Positions 1 to 11,076 of a stretch of 64,000 nucleotides of DNA are shown here, piece by piece. The notes under the pieces are model-generated. The model saw only the letters and a program-made list of their open reading frames with translations, made no database searches and was not told the DNA's origin. Both the position numbers and the translations under genes were made by a program. This DNA is from Stutzerimonas zhaodongensis. Its GTDB lineage: Bacteria; Pseudomonadota; Gammaproteobacteria; Pseudomonadales; Pseudomonadaceae. The stretch spans positions 1 through 64,000 of the forward strand of contig NZ_RFFM01000001.1 of NCBI RefSeq assembly GCF_003696365.1. The letters are read 5' to 3'. Numbering within the stretch: position 1 is the first letter of the stretch; the number at the start of each line of letters is the position of its first letter.

Positions 1-41
1 AGGTAGGTTTTCAGTTGCGCTTTGAGATTGGAGTCGAGCAT
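1..41 (-). CDS. ahpF: AhpF N-terminus (partial), alkyl hydroperoxide reductase subunit F
   Basis: Only the first 13 full codons are in the window. The reverse complement of 41 to 1 reads MLDSNLKAQLKTYL, which matches the well-known AhpF start (E. coli begins MLDTNMKTQLKAYL). A GGGGA ribosome site lies about 7 bases upstream (49-53). AhpF is the flavin disulfide reductase that regenerates the peroxiredoxin AhpC. The ATG directly faces non-coding DNA, so this copy has its own promoter and is not cotranscribed with an upstream ahpC. Identification rests on 14 residues. Confidence 0.75.
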   Translation of the reverse strand, partial: MLDSNLKAQLKTY

Positions 42-62
42 GAATTTTTCCCCGGAATTGAT

Positions 63-81
63 GCGCTCTATATAAGAGCGC
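63..81. promoter_or_regulatory. Inverted repeat in the ahpF upstream region
   Basis: GCGCTCT-ATATA-AGAGCGC is a perfect 7-base inverted repeat 22 bases upstream of the ahpF start codon. Its AT-rich centre could hold a -10 element, and its position fits an operator. The regulator is unknown. OxyR is the expected peroxide regulator by family knowledge, but I could not assemble its four-part ATAG/CTAT pattern here. Confidence 0.35.
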
Positions 82-177
82 TGAAGATTGAGAATCTTTG
101 ATAGGGGAGATACTAGAGCTCAACGCCTACTCTTGAAAATTGATTAAACGAAGGGTCGTCATGGAGTATCACTATGA

Positions 178-193
178 CGTTCCACGTGGAACA
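178..193. other. parS: parS centromere-like site downstream of gyrB
   Basis: CGTTCCACGTGGAACA contains the complete 14-base palindrome GTTCCACGTGGAAC. It differs from the perfect Pseudomonas parS TGTTCCACGTGGAACA only in its first base. ParB binds such sites to organise origin segregation, and parA/parB lie at 19662-21332. Confidence 0.85.
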
Positions 194-194
194 A

Positions 195-218
195 AAAACC
201 CGGCTTGCGCCGGGTTTT
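195..218 (-). terminator. Rho-independent terminator of the dnaA-dnaN-recF-gyrB genes
   Basis: A perfect 10-bp stem AAAACCCGGC / GCCGGGTTTT with loop TTGC lies 45 bases beyond the gyrB stop. Read on the minus strand it ends in six T (complement of 193-198). It is also followed by four T on the plus strand, so it could work in both directions. It separates gyrB from ahpF. Confidence 0.85.
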
Positions 219-262
219 CAATTCCATCCGCAGCAGCGGATTATCCAACTACTAACGGATCA

Positions 263-3786
<3,524 letters not shown>

Positions 3787-3796
3787 TCAATGACTA

Positions 3797-4900
3797 TTAC
3801 AGACGCATCGGCATGACCACATACGCCGAGTCGTCGTTGTCGAATTCCTGTACCAGCGCGCTGCTATTGGCATCGGAAAGAATCAGACGCACCTGGTCGG
3901 TGGTCATAACACCTAGCACATCGAGCAAATAACTGACGTTAAAGCCGATTTCCAGCGAACCACCCGAATAATCGACCGCCACTTCTTCTTCAGCCTCTTC
4001 CTGCTCGGGGTTGTTGGCTTGAATCTTCAACAGTCCACTTTCGAGCTGTAAGCGAATACCGCGGTACTTTTCGTTGGAAAGAATTGCGGTGCGGCTGAAA
4101 GCCTCTCGAAGAGTCTGACGCTCGCCCACCACCAGCTTGTCTCCGCCGCGTGGCAGAACGCGTTCGTAGTCGGGAAACTTGCCGTCGACGAGCTTGGACG
4201 TGAAGGTGAATTCACCCGTCGTAGCTCGGATGTGATGCTGACCCAGCACGATGCTGACCTCGCCATCCTGATCCGTCAGCAGACGTGCAAGCTCCAGAAT
4301 ACCCTTGCGTGGGACGATGACCTGATGCCGGTCCGGTTGTTCGATGCCAGCCTGCATCGAACACATCGCAAGGCGGTGTCCATCGGTGGCAACCGCACGC
4401 AGCATGCCGCTGGAAACTTCGATCAGCATTCCATTCAGGTAGTAGCGTACGTCCTGCTGGGCCATGGCGAAGCTGCTGCGCTCGATCATGCGGCGCATCT
4501 TGCCCTGATTAACACTGAAGTTCAGCGAGCCGGGGCCCTCCTCAACCGTGGGAAAGTCGTTTGCCGGCAGGGTCGATAAAGAGAAACGGCTACGACCTGA
4601 TTTGATAACGACCTTCTGATCATCGAGACGAATGTCGATGAGTGCATCGGGCTGCAGGCTCTTGCAGATATCCATCAGCTTGCGTGCCGGAACTGTTATC
4701 TCGCCGGGCTCTGACGCATCTTCCAAAGTGACACGACCAACCAGCTCGACTTCGAGATCCGTGCCGGTGAGCGACAGTTGATGGTCCTGCACCACCAACA
4801 GAACGTTGGACAACACCGGTAGCGTCTGGCGACGCTCAACGACGCCGGCAACCAACTGCAGAGGTTTCAACAAGGCTTCGCGCTGGATAGTGAAATGCAT
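3797..4900 (-). CDS. dnaN: DNA polymerase III beta subunit (sliding clamp)
   Basis: 367 aa, the standard length for three repeated clamp domains. The dimeric ring tethers Pol III and other partners to DNA. It begins MHFTIQREALLKPLQLVAGVVERRQTLP and ends with the conserved YVVMPMRL tail. The start has a GGGACCAG-type site upstream and lies 37 bases after dnaA. The neighbours dnaA and recF make the identification certain. Confidence 0.97.
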   Translation of the reverse strand: MHFTIQREALLKPLQLVAGVVERRQTLPVLSNVLLVVQDHQLSLTGTDLEVELVGRVTLEDASEPGEITVPARKLMDICKSLQPDALIDIRLDDQKVVIKSGRSRFSLSTLPANDFPTVEEGPGSLNFSVNQGKMRRMIERSSFAMAQQDVRYYLNGMLIEVSSGMLRAVATDGHRLAMCSMQAGIEQPDRHQVIVPRKGILELARLLTDQDGEVSIVLGQHHIRATTGEFTFTSKLVDGKFPDYERVLPRGGDKLVVGERQTLREAFSRTAILSNEKYRGIRLQLESGLLKIQANNPEQEEAEEEVAVDYSGGSLEIGFNVSYLLDVLGVMTTDQVRLILSDANSSALVQEFDNDDSAYVVMPMRL

Positions 4901-4937
4901 GGTCTGGTCCCTTGCCTATTAATTGGCCGCAGTCTGT

Positions 4938-6392
4938 TCAGGTTGTCAAAGTGCGCAGCAGATTTTTGTAATCTTCGCGGATATCCGCATCTAATTCGCG
5001 AAGTTCGGCAATTTTACGACAGGCGTGAAGCACCGTCGTGTGATCCCGCCCTCCAAAAGCGTCGCCGATTTCAGGAAGGCTGTGATTGGTGAGCTCTTTG
5101 GACAACGCCATCGCAACCTGACGAGGGCGCGCAACGGAGCGTGACCTCCGCTTGGACAGCAAGTCAGAAATCTTGATCTTGTAGTATTCGGCGACAGTGC
5201 GCTGGATGTTGTCAACGCTTACCAACTTGTCTTGAAGCGCGAGCAAATCCTTCAACGATTCTCGAATAAGTTCGATCGTTATGTCCCTGCCCATGAAATG
5301 AGCGTGAGCGATGACGCGCTTCAGAGCGCCTTCCAGCTCGCGGACATTGGAGCGAATACGCTGGGCGATGAAGAACGCTGCGTCGTGGGGGAGATCGACG
5401 TTGGCCTGGTCCGCCTTCTTCATCAGGATCGCCACCCGGGTTTCCAACTCCGGAGGCTCGACCGCGACAGTCAGACCCCAGCCGAACCGGGACTTGAGAC
5501 GTTCTTCCAGGCCGTCGATTTCCTTGGGGTAGCGATCGCTGGTCAGAATCACCTGCTGACCCCCTTCGAGCAACGCGTTGAAGGTGTGGAAAAACTCTTC
5601 CTGAGACCGCTCTTTCTTGGCGAAAAACTGAATGTCGTCGATCAGCAACGCGTCGACAGAGCGATAAAAGCGCTTGAACTCGTTGATGGCATTGAGTTGC
5701 AGAGCCTTGACCATATCCGCCACGAACCGCTCAGAGTGCAGGTATACCACCTTCGCATTGGGGTTTTTCTTGAGCAGATGATTGCCAACCGCGTGCATCA
5801 GGTGCGTTTTACCCAAGCCGACTCCGCCGTAAAGAAACAACGGGTTGTAGCCATGCTTGGGGTTGTCAGCAACCTGCCAGGCTGCTGCGCGCGCCAATTG
5901 GTTCGATTTACCTTCGACGAAGTTCTCGAAGGTAAATGTTCGGTTGAGGTAGCTCGTGTGCTTGAGCCCACCCTCGACCTGAACGGTACGCTCGGGTGAG
6001 CGAGAAGGCACAGGAGCGGCCGGCTCAGGAGTAGTACTTGCAGACTGAGGCTCGTAGTGCGGCGCAGCCGGTGGCGCAGCGGCAGCAGGTGCGCCGGCCG
6101 GTGTCTGAGGGCGCGGAACGCTTCCCGCTATCTGCTGGCCTGGCGTGCGCCTACTTCCTATCAATAGGGAAAGGGATGGAGTAACCCCTGTGGATCGCTC
6201 AGACAACAGCTCGATCAAACGGGACAGATACTTCTCGTTGACCCAATCCAGAACAAACCGGTTGGGGGCATAAACCCGCAACTCGTCGCCATCAGATTCG
6301 ACCTGAAGCGGGCGAATCCAGGTGTTGAATTGTTGGGCTGGCAGTTCATCTCGCAAGAGGTCAATGCACTGCTGCCAAAGTTCCACCGACAC
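4938..6392 (-). CDS. dnaA: Chromosomal replication initiator protein DnaA
   Basis: 484 aa. ATP-dependent initiator that binds DnaA boxes and melts oriC. Domain I is at residues 1-85, a Pro/Ala-rich linker at about 90-135, the AAA+ module has Walker [10 protein letters not shown] at 189-197 and Walker [10 protein letters not shown], and the DNA-binding signature [15 protein letters not shown] is near the C terminus. I chose GTG 6392 (product starts MSVELWQQ) over an upstream ATG at 6431: AGGAG lies five bases before the GTG and the family starts there. It is transcribed away from oriC. Confidence 0.96.
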   Translation of the reverse strand: MSVELWQQCIDLLRDELPAQQFNTWIRPLQVESDGDELRVYAPNRFVLDWVNEKYLSRLIELLSERSTGVTPSLSLLIGSRRTPGQQIAGSVPRPQTPAGAPAAAAPPAAPHYEPQSASTTPEPAAPVPSRSPERTVQVEGGLKHTSYLNRTFTFENFVEGKSNQLARAAAWQVADNPKHGYNPLFLYGGVGLGKTHLMHAVGNHLLKKNPNAKVVYLHSERFVADMVKALQLNAINEFKRFYRSVDALLIDDIQFFAKKERSQEEFFHTFNALLEGGQQVILTSDRYPKEIDGLEERLKSRFGWGLTVAVEPPELETRVAILMKKADQANVDLPHDAAFFIAQRIRSNVRELEGALKRVIAHAHFMGRDITIELIRESLKDLLALQDKLVSVDNIQRTVAEYYKIKISDLLSKRRSRSVARPRQVAMALSKELTNHSLPEIGDAFGGRDHTTVLHACRKIAELRELDADIREDYKNLLRTLTT

Positions 6393-6429
6393 GAGTACTC
6401 CTAGCTGTAGCAGCTGCAAAATGGCGCCC

Positions 6430-6461
6430 ATTGTAGCGCTTGAGTTGAGCAGTTATCCACA
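6430..6461 (-). promoter_or_regulatory. dnaA promoter -10 with overlapping DnaA box
   Basis: On the minus strand a -10 hexamer TACAAT occupies 6435-6430, 38 bases before the GTG of dnaA. The only perfect DnaA box of this intergenic region (TTATCCACA, 6453-6461) covers the expected -35 position. This is the classical arrangement for dnaA autorepression; repression itself is inferred. Confidence 0.55.
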
Positions 6462-6814
6462 ATCAAAGCCCCATACGAATGAAACGAAGCAGAAGAATCC
6501 AAAACTTTTCCTGTACCCGACGCATTTAACCCTGTTGATAAGCCAAACTGACCCATATGGAAAAGGCTGTGCATAACATAGTGATTTAGGCGTCTGTTGA
6601 TAAGTAGATGATTCATCCACAGCTTGCTCAACGGATCTACACCGTGGGCGCACCGGTTCGTCAGAGGTTTTCTATCCGCTGAAAGCTGCACAGCTGTTGG
6701 GCTCTAGCACTCTATCCACAGAAATCCGTGTCACCATCTATAAACACAGTTTTAAGAAGAGCTTTAATCTTTCTTTCTTATTTAAATTTCTCTGCAGATG
6801 AGGCTGGTTGGAAA

Positions 6815-6843
6815 TTGACCTGGCCTCACGGCTTCTCTACAAT
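6815..6843 (+). promoter_or_regulatory. Sigma-70 promoter of rpmH-rnpA
   Basis: TTGACC (6815-6820), a 17-base spacer and TACAAT (6838-6843) form a near-consensus promoter 59 bases upstream of the rpmH start. It lies just after the AT-rich part of oriC, so transcription from it would begin beside the unwinding region. Confidence 0.85.
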
Positions 6844-6901
6844 CGCCGGTCTCTTAAAAGGGGGCCATTCCGGTCCGCAACCGATTACCAGGTACCGCAT
6901 C

Positions 6902-7036
6902 ATGAAACGCACTTTTCAACCCAGCACCCTGAAGCGCGCTCGTACTCACGGTTTCCGTGCTCGCATGGCCACCAAGAACGGTCGTGCAGTCCTGTCGCGT
7001 CGTCGCGCCAAAGGTCGCAAGCGCCTGGCAGTCTGA
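6902..7036 (+). CDS. rpmH: 50S ribosomal protein L34
   Basis: 44 aa, highly basic, begins [24 protein letters not shown] and ends KGRKRLAV, which is the almost invariant L34 sequence. L34 sits in the core of the large ribosomal subunit. The frame is open upstream into the origin, but the family start and length fix the ATG at 6902. First gene of the conserved rpmH-rnpA-yidD-yidC-mnmE string. Confidence 0.98.
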   Translation: MKRTFQPSTLKRARTHGFRARMATKNGRAVLSRRRAKGRKRLAV

Positions 7037-7053
7037 ACACGTCAGAAAAGGTA

Positions 7054-7449
7054 GTGAGTCGAGACTTCGGTCGGGAAAAGCGGCTGCTTACCCCGAGTCA
7101 GTTCAAAGCAGTCTTCGACTCCCCCTCTGGCAAGTTACCGGGCAGGAACGTCCTGTTACTGGTGCGCGAAAACGGATTGCCTCATCCCCGGATCGGGTTG
7201 GTGATCGGCAAGAAGAGCGTCAAGCTCTCGGTAGAGCGCAATCGCATCAAGCGGCAACTGCGTGAAACCTTTCGTCTCCACCAGGTGGATCTGACGGGGT
7301 GGGACATCGTGGTCATCGCACGCAAGGGCTTGGCAGATCTGGACAATGCCGAACTGGCTAAGCAATTTGCCAAGCTCTGGAGACGGTTGTCTCGCACCCC
7401 CTCCCAGAACGACACAAAGACGGAACAGGCCAAATCCGCTCATGCGTAA
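7054..7449 (+). CDS. rnpA: Ribonuclease P protein component
   Basis: 131 aa. Protein cofactor of RNase P, which matures tRNA 5' ends. The family signature [22 protein letters not shown] is present in the centre (RNR-type motif). I place the start at GTG 7054 (product [14 protein letters not shown]) with AAAGG just upstream; the longer open frame overlaps all of rpmH and would not be a realistic start. The Lys/Ser-rich C-terminal tail is longer than in E. coli. It overlaps yidD by eight bases. Confidence 0.93.
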   Translation: MSRDFGREKRLLTPSQFKAVFDSPSGKLPGRNVLLLVRENGLPHPRIGLVIGKKSVKLSVERNRIKRQLRETFRLHQVDLTGWDIVVIARKGLADLDNAELAKQFAKLWRRLSRTPSQNDTKTEQAKSAHA

Positions 7450-7687
7450 GTTGGCTGTGCTCCCGATCAAGTTCTACCGGTACGCCATCAGTCCAATGAT
7501 GGCGAGCCATTGTCGTTTCTACCCCAGCTGCTCCTGCTACGCACAAGAGGCCATTGAACAACATGGCCTGCTGCGCGGTGGCTGGCTGAGCCTGCGCAGG
7601 CTCGGCCGTTGCCATCCATGGAACCCCGGCGGTTATGATCCGGTGCCTTCCAACCACACCTCCAATTCATCTTCGATGACCGAGTAA
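7442..7687 (+). CDS. yidD: Membrane protein insertion efficiency factor YidD
   Basis: 81 aa. Small membrane-associated protein thought to assist YidC/Sec insertion. The family core [24 protein letters not shown] carries the conserved cysteines, followed by [24 protein letters not shown]. The ATG at 7442 overlaps the rnpA stop by eight bases, a classic arrangement in this cluster; an upstream extension inside rnpA is not supported. Confidence 0.95.
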   Translation: MRKLAVLPIKFYRYAISPMMASHCRFYPSCSCYAQEAIEQHGLLRGGWLSLRRLGRCHPWNPGGYDPVPSNHTSNSSSMTE

Positions 7688-7689
7688 CC

Positions 7690-9363
7690 ATGGATATCAA
7701 ACGCTCGATTCTGCTTGTCGCCTTGGCAGTCGTTGCCTACCTGTTGGTTCTTCAGTGGAATCAGGACTACGGACAGGCAGCATTGCCTGCCGAGACAAGT
7801 CGGGAACAGTCCGCAAACGCTCAACTACCGGAAACGCCAACGACACAGACTTCTGAAGGCGTGCAGAGCGATATACCTGCCGTCGGTGGTGAACAGCCCA
7901 CAAGCGCGCTTCCTGACACCCAAGCGACCACCCAACTGATCCGCGTTCGAACCGATGTTCTGGACGTTGCGATCGACCCACGCGGTGGTGACATCATCGA
8001 CCTGCGCTTGCCGGAATTTCCTCGCCGCCAGGATCGTCCTGATATTCCGTTCCAGCTTTTCGAGCGTAGCGCAGAGCGCACCTATGAAGCCCAGAGCGGC
8101 TTGATTGGTGACGGCCCGGATAAGTCCAGTGGCAGACCTCTTTACACTACCGAGCAGCAGCAATATCAGCTTGCCGATGGCCAGGACCAGCTGGTCGTCG
8201 ACCTGAAACACAGCGAGAACGGCGTCAATTACATCAAGCGTTTCACGTTCGATCGAAGCAATTACGATCTGCGCGTCAGCTATCTCATTGATAACCAGAG
8301 CGACACACCCTGGACTGGATACATGTTCGGTCAGCTAAAGCGCGATAGCAGCGGCGACCCCTCATCCAGTACTGCCACCGGCACGGCTACCTATCTGGGT
8401 GCGGCGCTCTGGACGAAGGACGAGCCCTACACGAAGGTCTCCATGGGCGACATGGACGACAAGAGCCTGAAGAAGACTGTTGAAGGCGGATGGATCGCCT
8501 GGCTACAGCATTACTTCGTAACCGCGTGGATTCCAGCACCGGGCCAGACCAATCAGGTTCAAACCCGCAAGGATAGCCAGGGCAATTACATCATCGGCTT
8601 CACCGGCCCTGGCGTTACGGTCGCGCCTGGCAGCCAGGGTGAAACTTACGCCACGCTTTATGCGGGCCCCAAGAGCCAGGACGAGCTGGAAGAACTTTCG
8701 CCAGGCCTGCGCCTGACAGTCGACTACGGCATTCTCTGGTTCATTGCTCAGCCGATTTTCTGGTTGCTTCAGAATATCCATGCCCTGCTGGGTAACTGGG
8801 GCTGGTCGATCATCGTGCTGACCATCGTCATCAAGCTGGCGTTTTTCCCGCTTTCGGCAGCGAGTTACAGGTCGATGGCCCGCATGCGCGCCGTCTCGCC
8901 GAAGATGCAGGCGCTCAAGGAACAGTTTGGCGATGACCGCCAGAAGATGTCCCAGGCGATGATGGAGCTCTACAAGAAAGAGAAGATCAATCCGTTGGGT
9001 GGCTGCCTGCCGATCCTCGTGCAGATGCCGGTCTTCCTTGCGCTCTACTGGGTCTTGCTGGAAAGCGTCGAGATGCGCCAGGCGCCCTGGATGTTCTGGA
9101 TCACTGACCTGTCGATCAAGGATCCTTTCTTCATCCTGCCGATCATCATGGGCCTGACCATGTTCATCCAGCAGCAGTTGAACCCGACGCCACCGGATCC
9201 GATGCAGGCCAAGGTGATGAAGTTGCTGCCAATTATCTTCACCTTCTTCTTCCTCTGGTTCCCTGCAGGTCTGGTGCTGTACTGGGTCGTGAACAACGTC
9301 CTGTCCATCGCGCAGCAGTGGTACATTACCCGCAAGATCGAGGCTGCAGCGAAGACCGCCTGA
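7690..9363 (+). CDS. yidC: Membrane protein insertase YidC (Oxa1 family)
   Basis: 557 aa. Inserts and folds inner-membrane proteins alone or with SecYEG; among its clients is the AtpE subunit encoded at 22822. It has an N-terminal anchor (residues 6-22), a large periplasmic domain (to about residue 340) and five C-terminal membrane segments beginning near LGNWGWSIIVLTIVIKLAFFPL. The length is typical for gamma-proteobacteria. It starts two bases after yidD and is followed by a terminator. Confidence 0.97.
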   Translation: MDIKRSILLVALAVVAYLLVLQWNQDYGQAALPAETSREQSANAQLPETPTTQTSEGVQSDIPAVGGEQPTSALPDTQATTQLIRVRTDVLDVAIDPRGGDIIDLRLPEFPRRQDRPDIPFQLFERSAERTYEAQSGLIGDGPDKSSGRPLYTTEQQQYQLADGQDQLVVDLKHSENGVNYIKRFTFDRSNYDLRVSYLIDNQSDTPWTGYMFGQLKRDSSGDPSSSTATGTATYLGAALWTKDEPYTKVSMGDMDDKSLKKTVEGGWIAWLQHYFVTAWIPAPGQTNQVQTRKDSQGNYIIGFTGPGVTVAPGSQGETYATLYAGPKSQDELEELSPGLRLTVDYGILWFIAQPIFWLLQNIHALLGNWGWSIIVLTIVIKLAFFPLSAASYRSMARMRAVSPKMQALKEQFGDDRQKMSQAMMELYKKEKINPLGGCLPILVQMPVFLALYWVLLESVEMRQAPWMFWITDLSIKDPFFILPIIMGLTMFIQQQLNPTPPDPMQAKVMKLLPIIFTFFFLWFPAGLVLYWVVNNVLSIAQQWYITRKIEAAAKTA

Positions 9364-9383
9364 CACCTCAACCGCTCACACAG

Positions 9384-9407
9384 AACGCCCCTTGACTGGG
9401 GCGTTTT
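9384..9407 (+). terminator. Rho-independent terminator after yidC
   Basis: Stem AACGCCCC / GGGGCGTT with a six-base loop (TTGACT), ending in four T. It lies 20 bases after the yidC stop and 29 before mnmE, so mnmE probably depends on read-through or its own promoter. Confidence 0.75.
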
Positions 9408-9435
9408 GCTATCTGTTACCTGACAGGAGGCCCCC

Positions 9436-10803
9436 ATGAACGCAGCTATCGATACCATTGCTGCCGTCGCTACCGCCCCCGGACGTGGAGGGGTGGGTAT
9501 CGTGCGAGTGTCAGGACCACGCGCGAAGGCGATCGCGATCACCCTGACCGGCCGCGAGCCGACGCCACGTCATGCGCACTACGGTGCGTTTCATGCCGAC
9601 GATGGTGAAGTGATCGACGAGGGTGTGCTGTTGTTCTTCGCGGGTCCACATTCGTTCACCGGTGAGGACGTCGTCGAACTGCAGGGGCACGGCGGCACGG
9701 TTGTCATGGACATGCTGTTGCAGCGTTGTGTCGAACTTGGGTCACGCCTGGCGCGCCCTGGCGAATTCAGCGAGCGCGCCTTCCTTAACGACAAGCTCGA
9801 TCTCGCTCAGGCGGAGGCGATCGCCGATCTGATCGAGGCGAGCTCTGCTCAAGCGGCCCGCAACGCGGTTCGATCACTGCAAGGCGATTTCTCGCGGCTC
9901 GTTCATCAGTTGACCGAAAAACTGATTCAACTGCGGATCTACGTCGAGGCAGCGATCGATTTCCCTGAGGAGGAGATCGACTTTCTTGCCGACGGGCATG
10001 TCCTGGCTCAATTGGATGGCGTACGAACAGAGTTATCCACAGTGCAGCGCGAGGCGGGGCAAGGCGCCTTGTTGCGTGATGGAATGAGCGTGGTGATCGC
10101 GGGTCGTCCCAATGCCGGCAAGTCCAGCCTGCTCAACGCATTGGCTGGACGAGAGGCTGCAATCGTGACGGATATCGCTGGCACGACCCGCGATGTTTTG
10201 CGCGAACACATTCTCATCGACGGCATGCCGTTGCACGTAGTGGATACAGCAGGCCTGCGGGACACCGAAGACCAGGTGGAACGCATCGGTGTGCAACGGG
10301 CCCTTAGTGCAATCAGCGATGCCGACCGCATTCTGTTGATGGTCGATGCCAGTGCACCTGAAGCGCGAGATCCGCTTGCGCTGTGGCCTGAGTTTCTGGA
10401 TTTCAATCCGGATCCGAAAAAGGTGACATTGATCCGAAACAAAGCCGACCTGAGTGGCGAAGCAATCGCACTGAGCATCAGTCCGGAGGGTCAGGTTGTC
10501 CTGAATATGTCTGCCCGCTCAGGTGAAGGTATCGAACTGCTGCGCGAGCATCTCAAACAGTGCATGGGCTACGAGCAAACTGCTGAGAGCAGTTTCAGCG
10601 CTCGCCGTCGACATCTGGATGCGTTGCGCCTGGCTGAACAGCACCTGCTGCACGGCTATGAGCAACTGACCCTGGCCGGGGCGGGCGAGCTGCTCGCCGA
10701 AGATCTTCGCCTGGCGCAGCAGGCTCTCGGCGAAATCACTGGTGCATTCAGCTCCGATGACCTGTTAGGACGCATCTTTTCGAGCTTCTGCATAGGCAAG
10801 TAA
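9436..10803 (+). CDS. mnmE: tRNA uridine-5-carboxymethylaminomethyl modification GTPase MnmE
   Basis: 455 aa. With MnmG (17104) it builds the cmnm5 group on wobble U34 of several tRNAs. The N-terminal folate-binding part is followed by a G domain with G1 GRPNAGKSS from residue 223, GTTRD, DTAG and NKAD, and by the C-terminal FCIGK whose Cys is essential in the family. AGGAGG precedes the ATG. Usually close to mnmG; here the two are separated by the Mrp operon. A perfect DnaA box is embedded at 10033-10041. Confidence 0.97.
   Translation: MNAAIDTIAAVATAPGRGGVGIVRVSGPRAKAIAITLTGREPTPRHAHYGAFHADDGEVIDEGVLLFFAGPHSFTGEDVVELQGHGGTVVMDMLLQRCVELGSRLARPGEFSERAFLNDKLDLAQAEAIADLIEASSAQAARNAVRSLQGDFSRLVHQLTEKLIQLRIYVEAAIDFPEEEIDFLADGHVLAQLDGVRTELSTVQREAGQGALLRDGMSVVIAGRPNAGKSSLLNALAGREAAIVTDIAGTTRDVLREHILIDGMPLHVVDTAGLRDTEDQVERIGVQRALSAISDADRILLMVDASAPEARDPLALWPEFLDFNPDPKKVTLIRNKADLSGEAIALSISPEGQVVLNMSARSGEGIELLREHLKQCMGYEQTAESSFSARRRHLDALRLAEQHLLHGYEQLTLAGAGELLAEDLRLAQQALGEITGAFSSDDLLGRIFSSFCIGK
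10033..10041 (+). other. Perfect DnaA box inside mnmE
   Basis: TTATCCACA, identical to the strongest DnaA-binding 9-mer, lies within the coding sequence 3.1 kb from oriC. A single 9-mer can occur by chance, but three such exact boxes fall in coding DNA between 10 and 20 kb. Confidence 0.45.
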
Positions 10804-10876
10804 CAATTGCAGAACCGTCCGGGCAATCCTGTTCGGACGGAAGCCAATTCTCCCTCCTGGTTAACAAACCAAACGC

Positions 10877-11017
10877 TCAAGCCCGCGAAATGCGGCGCTC
10901 CCTGAGTTGCGTAGCTTGTTTAGCATCCTCTGCTTGATACGTCTGACAGCTGACGCCCCGTTGCGCCTGAAACAGCCGGTAACAGGCCTCGGCGAATCCT
11001 TGAACTACCTTTGTCAT
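10877..11017 (-). CDS. Possible small protein, 46 aa, between mnmE and mrpA
   Basis: A short open frame from ATG 11017 encodes a product beginning MTKVVQGFAEACYRLFQAQR and ending RERRISRA, basic at its C terminus. A weak GCGAG ribosome site is eight bases upstream. I recognise no family. It is the only feature in the 273-base gap before mrpA apart from an imperfect hairpin (10815-10840, CCGTCCG/CGGACGG without a T-run). It could be chance. Confidence 0.3.
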   Translation of the reverse strand: MTKVVQGFAEACYRLFQAQRGVSCQTYQAEDAKQATQLRERRISRA

Positions 11018-11076
11018 CAAAACACTCGCTATCGGCTCAGCCGTTTCCACAGCACCACGACAAAAAGGATGGCGCC

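Larger units (their letters stand above)
6393..6901. other. oriC: Chromosomal replication origin oriC (dnaA-rpmH intergenic)
   Basis: No gene lies in these 509 bases. DnaA-box-like 9-mers are at 6453-6461 (TTATCCACA, perfect), 6533-6541 and 6595-6603 (both TGTTGATAA), 6568-6576 (TGTGCATAA), 6613-6621 (TCATCCACA) and 6712-6720 (CTATCCACA). An AT-rich stretch at about 6737-6791 follows the last box and is the likely unwinding element. The position between dnaA and rpmH is the established Pseudomonas oriC location, and genes on both sides point away from it. Confidence 0.9.

Noticed and set aside
42-130. OxyR binding site upstream of ahpF
   Set aside because: Single ATAG and CTAT tetramers are present but not with the required spacing of four half-sites.
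10815-10840. Terminator after mnmE
   Set aside because: The stem CCGTCCG/CGGACGG has a 12-base loop and no T-run.
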